A stretch of DNA of 5,237 nucleotides from NCBI GenBank assembly GCA_902464965.1, contig CABQLI010000099.1, positions 1-5,237 of the forward strand, in the 5' to 3' direction. Under the pieces are notes generated by a model. It had not been told where the DNA came from, did no database searches, and was given only the letters and a program-made list of their open reading frames with translations. Below are positions 1-5,237 of the stretch, in pieces (the stretch's first letter is position 1; the number at the start of each line of letters is the position of its first letter). The stretch comes from an uncultured Collinsella sp. (lineage in GTDB: Bacteria; Actinomycetota; Coriobacteriia; Coriobacteriales; Coriobacteriaceae). A program made the translations under genes and the position numbers.

Positions 1-990
<990 letters not shown>

Positions 991-1007
991 GTCTCTACCT
1001 TTCGATA

Positions 1008-1019
1008 CGCGGCGCCGCG
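1008..1019. other. 12-bp perfect palindrome in the permease 2 / ATPase gap
   Basis: CGCGGCGCCGCG lies in the 68-bp gap between the permease 2 stop and the ATPase start, just upstream of the ATPase ribosome site. With no loop bases it can form only a small hairpin. It has no following T-run, so it is not a convincing terminator. A chance GC-rich palindrome is possible. The rest of the gap (991-1058) holds only the ATPase ribosome site. Confidence 0.4.
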
Positions 1020-1058
1020 ATGAGGGACGCCGCCAAAACTTGCAAAACAGTTACGGCA

Positions 1059-1921
1059 TTAGCCCTTGACGGCACCTGCCACCACGCCGTCGATGATGTA
1101 CTTCTGACAGAGGATGTACATGATGACGATGGGGATAACGACCATCATGATGCAGGCCATCATGGGGCCGAGCTCGACGTGGCCGTAGCCGCCGCGGAAG
1201 TACTGGATCAAGATAGGAATGGTCTTGTACTTGGTGGAGTCGAGCGTAAGGTAGGGCAGCAGATAGTCGTTCCAGACCCACATGGTCTCGAGGATGCCGA
1301 CCGAAAGATAGGTGGGCTTCATGATGGGAAGGACGATCTTAAAGAACACCTGGACCGGGTTGCAGCCATCAATCATGGCCGCCTCTTCGATCTCGAGCGG
1401 AATGTTCTTTACAAAGCCGGCGAACATAAAGACCGCCAGGCCCGCGCCAAAGCCGAGGTAGATAAAGCAGATGTTGAACGGCGTGTTGAAGCCGATGCGG
1501 TCCGCCAAATGAAGCCGATGCGGTCCGCCAAATTGGACAGCGTGAACATGAGCATCTGGAACGGCACGACCATCGAGAACACGAACAGGTAATAGAAGAA
1601 GTTCGAGATCTTGTTGTTGACACGAACCACGTACCAAGCGCACATGGAGCAGCACACCAAGATCAGCACGACCGACGTGACCGTGATGATGAGCGAGTAC
1701 ATAAATGCCGAGGCAAAGCCCTGCTCGTTAAGGGCGTGCATGTAGTTTGCGAGGCCGTTGAACGTCTCGGGCGTGAGCAGATCGAATGCCGTGGTGGTGC
1801 TGATTGCGGTCGCTTTCTTAAAAGAATTAAGCGCAATCATGAACACGGGGTAGATCCACGCGAGCGACAGAATCGTAAAGAAAATCGAGAGCGCGCGGTT
1901 GATAACCTTATCGCGTTTCAT
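1059..1921 (-). CDS. Sugar ABC transporter permease 2 (MalG-type), frameshifted by a 23-bp duplication
   Basis: This is the second membrane subunit of the importer, of the binding-protein-dependent inner-membrane permease family. Removing one 23-bp repeat (1487-1509 or 1510-1532) gives an unbroken 279-residue protein, the usual MalG-type length. It has an N-terminal membrane segment (about 12-33), further segments near 72-95, 105-128, 140-163 and 198-218, and a last one near 245-264. The EAA loop, EIEEAAMIDGCNPVQVFFKI (169-188), docks on the ATPase. VVPFQMLMFTL just before the break is typical of the MalG branch. As given, the frame is lost around residues 129-136 (NLADRIGF). The start ATG (1919-1921) overlaps the stop of permease 1 in TAATG, with a strong AAGGAGGTG ribosome site inside the end of that gene, so the two are probably translationally coupled. 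The last residues, VVAGAVKG, precede TAA at 1061-1059. Confidence 0.93.
1487..1533. repeat. 23-bp perfect tandem duplication inside permease 2
   Basis: Copies at 1487-1509 and 1510-1532 are identical, and the match runs one base further at 1510/1533. Each copy encodes most of LADRIGF. The 23-bp offset shifts the frame by two bases. Without one copy the protein reads SNLADRIGFNTPFNI, which fits the family. Confidence 0.95.
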
Positions 1922-2775
1922 TACTGCTGCACCTCCTTGGACCTCGTGGCCTTAAGCTGAATCATGGAGATGGCTACGACCAGGATGCAGAAGATAACCG
2001 CCTTGGCCTGACCGATGCCCTGCCATGCGATACCGGCACGCGAATAGAACGTGTTGTAGATGTTCAGGGCGAGCATCTCGGTGGAGTGCGCGGGGGCGCC
2101 GCCGGTAAGGGCGAGGTTCTGGTCGAACAGCTTAAAGCCGTTGGTGATGGACAGGAACAGGCAGATGGTGATGGTCGGCATCAGGTTAGGGATCTTAACC
2201 TTCCAAAACGTCTGCCATGCCGTAGCGCCGTCGACCTTGGCGGCCTCGATGTAGTCGGACGGAATGGACTGCAGACCAGCGATGTAGATGATCATCATGT
2301 AGCCGACCTGCTGCCACAGGGTCAGGATGATAAGGCCCCAGAAGCCAGCAGCAGAGTTAAGAGCGATGAGCTGGGCGCCCACGTTGGAGAGCAGGCAGTT
2401 GATCAGAATCTGCCAAATGTAGCCCAGCACGATGCCGCCGATCAGGTTAGGCATAAAGAAAATCGTACGGAAGATGTTGGTGCCTTTGAGCGCCTTGCGG
2501 GTGAGCGCCTGCGCAATGGCCAGGGCGATCACGTTGATGAGCACCGTCGACAGGAAGGCAAACGCCACGGTAAAGAAGAACGACGTGGAGAACTGCGGAT
2601 CGGACAGCGCGCGCACGTAGTTCTCGATACCGACAAAGTGCGCGTTACTAATGATAATAAACTGGCAGAACGAGAGATAGAAGCCCTGGATAAAAGGGAT
2701 CACGAACCCGATCATAAACGCCAGGCACGTGGGCAGCATAAAGAGCGGCCACCAGCGCTTGAGTGCTTTGCCCAT
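1921..2775 (-). CDS. Sugar ABC transporter permease 1 (MalF-type)
   Basis: This is the first membrane subunit of the importer. It is the only gene of the transporter that is intact and fully inside the window, at 284 residues. Membrane segments can be seen at about 10-36, 64-90, 103-130, 145-168, 200-215 and 258-274. The EAA loop DYIEAAKVDGATAWQTFWKV (174-193), followed by KIPNLMP, contacts the ATPase. The sequence is of the short MalF/UgpA/LacF class without the extra periplasmic domain of enterobacterial MalF. The ATG at 2773-2775 is preceded by an AAAGGA ribosome site (2783-2788). Its TAA overlaps the ATG of permease 2 by one base. The 87-bp gap upstream, towards the binding-protein gene, carries a strong hairpin that may lower its expression relative to that gene. 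Confidence 0.95.
   Translation of the reverse strand: MGKALKRWWPLFMLPTCLAFMIGFVIPFIQGFYLSFCQFIIISNAHFVGIENYVRALSDPQFSTSFFFTVAFAFLSTVLINVIALAIAQALTRKALKGTNIFRTIFFMPNLIGGIVLGYIWQILINCLLSNVGAQLIALNSAAGFWGLIILTLWQQVGYMMIIYIAGLQSIPSDYIEAAKVDGATAWQTFWKVKIPNLMPTITICLFLSITNGFKLFDQNLALTGGAPAHSTEMLALNIYNTFYSRAGIAWQGIGQAKAVIFCILVVAISMIQLKATRSKEVQQ
1930..1938 (-). promoter_or_regulatory. Ribosome binding site of permease 2, inside the permease 1 coding end
   Basis: On the minus strand AAGGAGGTG lies 8 bases before the ATG at 1921. It is close to a perfect Shine-Dalgarno sequence and lies within the last codons of permease 1. It decides the ATG at 1919-1921 as the start and supports coupled translation across the TAATG junction. 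Confidence 0.85.
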
Positions 2776-2795
2776 AAAAGGGTCCTTTCAATATG

Positions 2796-2831
2796 CAGGG
2801 GGCGGGCAAACCAACGTCTGCCCGCCCCCTG
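2796..2831 (-). promoter_or_regulatory. Stable intergenic hairpin between the binding-protein and permease genes
   Basis: The arms at 2796-2808 and 2819-2831 form a perfect 13-bp, very GC-rich stem (CAGGGGGCGGGCA on the plus strand) with a 10-base loop. On the minus strand it lies 31 bases after the binding-protein stop. It is followed by CATATTGAAAGG, not a T-run, so it is not a standard intrinsic terminator. In many sugar-importer operons a hairpin at this place protects the binding-protein mRNA 3' end or partly stops transcription, giving more binding protein than membrane subunits. That role here is inferred from position. Confidence 0.75.
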
Positions 2832-2862
2832 TCGCTAATCAGATAGCTTGGGCAGCAATTGC

Positions 2863-4249
2863 TTACTCGGAAGCGGCCTTCTCGGTCTTCCAGCCATCGA
2901 CGAAGGCGTTCTTGACGCCGTCCCACTTGCTGTTGTCGGCAGCATAGGCGATCAGAGCCTGCTTGAGGTTCTTCTTCCACTCCTCAGAGGGGATGTAGAC
3001 GAAGTCCCAAGCGACGGTCTTCTTGCCGTCCTTGGCCATGGCAACGGCCTGCTGCGAGAAGACGTTGGTGGTCTCCTTGGCGCTCTTGAACGGAGCGGTC
3101 AGACCCATCTTGTCGGCGATGATGCTGGTCGGGGTGTCAGCGGTGACGCACCAATACATGAAGTCCTCGGTGGCCTTCTGGGCATCCTCGGAAGCCTGGG
3201 AACTGACGCACCAGTAGTTCTCGCCGCCGGAGCACAGGCCCTGGTTCTCCTCGCCGTCAACACCGATGTAGATCGGCATCATGCCAATCTGATCGTCGGT
3301 CATGCCGGCCTTGACGAGGTCAGAGTAGGCCCAAGAGCCGTTCTGGTAGAAGACGGCCTTGCCGGTTGCGAACTCGTTGGTGGCGTCGTCGCCGGTCTTG
3401 GAGGCAAGCTGCGAAGGATCGCAGGTGGAGTCGGTGATGTACAGGTCGAAGATCTGCTTGTAGTTGTCGAGGAACTCACCCTTGATCTCGTCGTCCTCCT
3501 GGTTGTGCTCCTTCTCAAACTCGTAGTAGAGCGGCATGTTGGCAAGGTGGGTGGTGTAGCGCCAGCTGGAGGAGTCGTCCATGCCGGCGGAAGTGAAGGC
3601 ACCCTCGACACCAAGCTCGTCCTTGCGGGCCTGGATGTCGTCGGCACAAGCCTTCAGCTTGTCGAAGGAGTTGATGTCCTCGGCCTTGTAGCCAGCCTTC
3701 TCGAGCGTCGTCGGCACAAGCCTTCAGTTTGTCGAAGGAGTTGATGTCCTCGGCCTTGTAGCCAGCCTTCTCGAGCAGCTGCTTGTTGTAAATAATGCCG
3801 AAGCTCTCCTGAACCCAGTCGATGCACACATCCTTGCCGTCGGACTGCAGAGCCAGGGAGTCATCAATGAGCTCACCGCGGAGCTTGGTATCGGACAGGT
3901 CGGCGCAGTAATCCTTCCAGTTCTTAAGACCGGTGGGGCCGTTGACCTGGAACAGGGTCGGAGCGGAGCTCTTGGACATCTCGGACTTAAGCTTCTCCTC
4001 GTAGGTGTTGGAAGCAGCGGTCACGATCTTGACCTCGACGCCCTTCTCCTTCTTATAGGCCTTGGCGATCTCCTTCCACTCCTTGTCGACCTCGGGCTTG
4101 AATTGGAGGAAGTAGACCTCGGCAGCGTCACCAGAAGCAGAGGAGCCGGAACCGGCGGAGCCACCGCAGCCCACGAGACCCAGACCAAGAACCGCAGCCG
4201 CGGAACCAGCAAAGCCCAGGAACTGCCTTCTGCTCATTTCGTTCTTCAT
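2863..4249 (-). CDS. Extracellular sugar-binding lipoprotein (SBP family 1), frameshifted by a 70-bp duplication
   Basis: This is the surface receptor that captures sugar and delivers it to the two permeases. Removing one 70-bp copy (3637-3706 or 3707-3776) gives 438 residues, a normal length for the family. The N-terminus MKNEMSRRQFLGFAG followed by AAAVLGLGLVGC is a signal with a twin-arginine-like motif (SRRQFL, 6-11) and lipobox LVGC, so Cys28 would be lipidated. A Gly/Ser linker follows, then the mature domain. FATGKAVFYQNGSWAYSDL (270-288) is the conserved family-1 signature. The mature part has seven further cysteines (115, 142, 178, 253, 316, 324, 344). The ATG at 4247-4249 has an AAAGGGTGG site six bases upstream. 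An in-frame GTG at 4267 overlaps that site, so it is not preferred. The duplication covers residues about 158-181 (EKAGYKAEDINSFDKLKAC). It is the first gene of the transport operon. The ligand cannot be told from sequence. Confidence 0.93.
3637..3776. repeat. 70-bp near-perfect tandem duplication inside the binding-protein gene
   Basis: Copy 1 is 3637-3706 and copy 2 is 3707-3776, with a single difference (C at 3658, T at 3728) that changes a Lys codon AAG to AAA silently. The offset of 70 shifts the frame by one base and creates two overlapping partial reading frames. Deleting one copy rejoins ACADD to IQARKDELG in a single reading frame. Confidence 0.96.
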
Positions 4250-4256
4250 TACAATC

Positions 4257-4264
4257 CACCCTTT
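4257..4264 (-). promoter_or_regulatory. Ribosome binding site of the binding-protein gene
   Basis: AAAGGGTG on the minus strand ends seven bases before the ATG at 4249 and supports that start over the upstream in-frame GTG at 4267. The same eight bases occur again 21 bp upstream (4278-4285), in the loop region of a hairpin. Confidence 0.75.
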
Positions 4265-4270
4265 CACACC

Positions 4271-4293
4271 GTGGCGGCACCCTTTGCCGCCGC
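4271..4293 (-). promoter_or_regulatory. Leader hairpin with a Shine-Dalgarno-like loop
   Basis: The arms GGCGGCA (4273-4279) and TGCCGCC (4285-4291) pair perfectly on either strand around a five-base loop. On the transcribed strand the loop reads AAGGG. One wobble pair and one further G-C pair extend the stem. It lies in the probable 5' leader, about 22 bases before the start codon and just upstream of the true ribosome site. It could affect mRNA stability or ribosome loading, but the role is unknown. Confidence 0.55.
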
Positions 4294-4329
4294 CTTCGGA
4301 GATTGGCTCGGGGACTTTGCCCCTTTTGC

Positions 4330-4445
4330 TGATTTGTACAATACGCTATTTGGCTAGTTGTTTGAACAAGTATTACTAGAGCGGTAGAAAAACTTCGGTG
4401 AACGGTAATTTCAACTTGATACTTGACAAGTTTTGTATAAACAAT
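4330..4445 (-). promoter_or_regulatory. Probable promoter/operator region of the sugar transporter operon
   Basis: This AT-rich stretch lies between the terminator of the regulator gene and the binding-protein leader. It holds several short dyads: TTGTACAA (4334-4341), TTGAACAA (4362-4369), ACTTGACAAGT (4421-4431) and TTGTATAAACAA (4433-4444). The last differs from a perfect dyad at one pair and resembles the TTGTATATACAA-type sites bound by TreR repressors. A weak promoter candidate on the minus strand is TTCAAA (4366-4361), a 17-base spacer and TATTGT (4343-4338). Two of the dyads overlap its -35 and -10 boxes, as a repressor site would. The promoter match is poor (4 of 6 at each box), so the exact promoter is uncertain. 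Together with the leader hairpin and the terminator this accounts for the gene-free stretch 4250-4559. Confidence 0.5.
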
Positions 4446-4465
4446 TATTTGTTATCTAATGCAGA

Positions 4466-4514
4466 GAAAACGCCCGGTCAAACCGACGCATCGTCGGTTT
4501 GACCGGGCGTTTTC
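4466..4514 (-). terminator. Intrinsic terminator after the GntR-family regulator
   Basis: The arms 4466-4488 and 4492-4514 are a perfect 23-bp inverted repeat with a three-base loop. A GC-rich core (CGCCCGGTC) is flanked by AAAA on one side and TTTT on the other, so it can act on either strand. On the minus strand it lies 45 bases after the regulator stop, which separates the regulator transcript from the transport operon. The T-run is only four bases and belongs to the stem. Confidence 0.85.
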
Positions 4515-4559
4515 GTTCGCTTTGAGGGCATGAGTCTCGTCAGGCTGCGAGCTAGCCGG

Positions 4560-5237
4560 CTATCGCTTAGAGTTGACGCGGTAGTGGAAGATCTCGGGAT
4601 GCGTGCGGGCATGCGTAACCTCAAACAGGATGCCGTCCGAGGTGTACGACTGGCTCTCCATGACGGCAACGCAGTTGTATTTGCCAAGGTCAAGATAGCT
4701 GCAGTCCTCATCGTTGGCGAGTTCGACACTCACCGTACGACGGCTCGCCATCACCTTGACGCCGCGTTTGTGCTCCAGATAGTCGTAAATTGACTTTGCG
4801 GCGATCTCGGGCGTCAGGCCCTTGGCGATCGACTCCAAAAAGTAACCATGGTCTACTTGGCGTGCGTTGCCGTTAAGGCTTCGGACACGCACCACGCGAA
4901 TCAACTCCTCGCCCACCTTAAAGCCCAGGCGACGAGAGAGTTGCTCAGTGCAAATCAAATGTTCAAAAGACTTGACCTCGGTCGATGCGACGGCATTGTT
5001 GCGCTTTGCAAATTCGCCAAACGACTCGACTTCCTCGAGTGCGCCCAGCATGTCGGTTTCGCCCTTGAGCCAAATAACGCGCACGCCCTTGCCGTGTATG
5101 GGCTGCACAAACATCTCGTCTGCCAGCATACTCAAAGCGCGGCGGACGGTATTGCGCGTGCAGCCAAATTCCGCGGTCAGCTCGGCTTCGGTTGGCAGCA
5201 TCTCCTGAAACGCATAGGTCCCATTAATGATGCGCGA
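4560..5237 (-). CDS. GntR/HutC-family transcriptional regulator with UTRA domain, TreR-like, 5' end outside the window
   Basis: This is a DNA-binding repressor of the GntR superfamily, probably controlling the transporter downstream. The frame is open to the window edge, giving 225 visible residues. The start lies beyond the edge, probably about 10-15 residues further, because the first visible residues, IINGTYAFQEMLPTEAEL, already belong to the winged-helix domain. The helix-turn-helix is at about 17-40 (TEAELTAEFGCTRNTVRRAL) and the wing is VQPIHGKGVRVI. Residues from about 70 on form the UTRA ligand-binding domain. Features remembered from Bacillus TreR are SFGEFAK, DHGYFLESIAKGLTPEI, SIYDYLEHKRGVKV and a C-terminal THARTHPEIFHYRV. 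TreR senses trehalose 6-phosphate; whether this protein does is inference. It is intact here, unlike three of the four transport genes. It ends at TAG (4562-4560) and is followed by a strong terminator. Confidence 0.92.
   Translation of the reverse strand, partial: SRIINGTYAFQEMLPTEAELTAEFGCTRNTVRRALSMLADEMFVQPIHGKGVRVIWLKGETDMLGALEEVESFGEFAKRNNAVASTEVKSFEHLICTEQLSRRLGFKVGEELIRVVRVRSLNGNARQVDHGYFLESIAKGLTPEIAAKSIYDYLEHKRGVKVMASRRTVSVELANDEDCSYLDLGKYNCVAVMESQSYTSDGILFEVTHARTHPEIFHYRVNSKR

Noticed and set aside
1020..1592. A 190-residue open frame on the plus strand opposite permease 2
   Set aside because: It is antisense to the MalG-type permease. Its His/Asp-rich start is the complement of codons for Met, Ile and Val in a membrane segment.
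2086..2838. A 250-residue open frame on the plus strand opposite permease 1
   Set aside because: It reads as the complement of an intact permease gene with a clear EAA loop. It is His/Asp/Arg-rich and has no family features.
2848..3744. A 298-residue open frame on the plus strand opposite the binding-protein gene
   Set aside because: It is rich in Val, Leu and Gly, as expected for the complement of an acidic GC-rich gene, and it lies entirely over a conserved binding-protein sequence.
4466..4514. CRISPR repeat or attachment site
   Set aside because: There is a single hairpin with no further copies or spacers in the window. Its position and flanking A/T runs fit a terminator.
4553..4562. TAGCCGGCTA palindrome over the stop codon of the regulator
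   Set aside because: A 10-bp palindrome with no loop or partner site is likely chance in GC-rich DNA.

Overview
The window reads as one carbohydrate-uptake locus, all on the minus strand. It looks like it comes from a GC-rich Gram-positive gut actinobacterium of the Collinsella type (class Coriobacteriia). That placement is inferred from GC-rich coding with AT-rich gaps, the style of the proteins and the Tat-type lipoprotein signal; no marker gene is present to prove it.

In the direction of transcription (high to low coordinates) the order is as follows. (1) A TreR-like GntR/UTRA repressor is cut by the right edge of the window and ends at 4560. (2) A strong hairpin terminator lies at 4466-4514. 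(3) An AT-rich control region with several short palindromes and a 5'-leader hairpin lies between about 4265 and 4465. (4) A family-1 extracellular sugar-binding lipoprotein occupies 4249-2863. (5) A gap with a very stable hairpin lies at 2796-2831. (6) Two MalF/MalG-type permeases lie at 2775-1921 and 1921-1059, joined by a one-base TAATG overlap. (7) A MsmK/UgpC/MalK-type ATPase starts at 990 and runs off the left edge. Together they form a complete ABC importer: the lipoprotein captures sugar, the two permeases form the channel, and the ATPase powers it. The upstream repressor probably senses a sugar or sugar phosphate. No catabolic enzyme is in the window, so the substrate is unknown; trehalose or another alpha-glucoside is only suggested by the TreR-like regulator.

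The most striking observation is that three of the five genes are each broken by a short tandem duplication inside the coding sequence: 59 bp in the ATPase, 70 bp in the binding protein and 23 bp in the second permease. None of these lengths is a multiple of three. Removing one copy in each case restores a full, family-typical protein. The two copies in the ATPase differ at 8 of 59 positions, 7 of them synonymous, which looks like two strain alleles placed side by side. The simplest reading is unmerged overlaps in an assembly from mixed strains, so the frameshifts are probably not biological. I found no mobile element, CRISPR array, RNA gene or clearly new system. The remaining curiosities are a lysine-rich insert in the ATPase, its altered D-loop, and the leader and intergenic hairpins.
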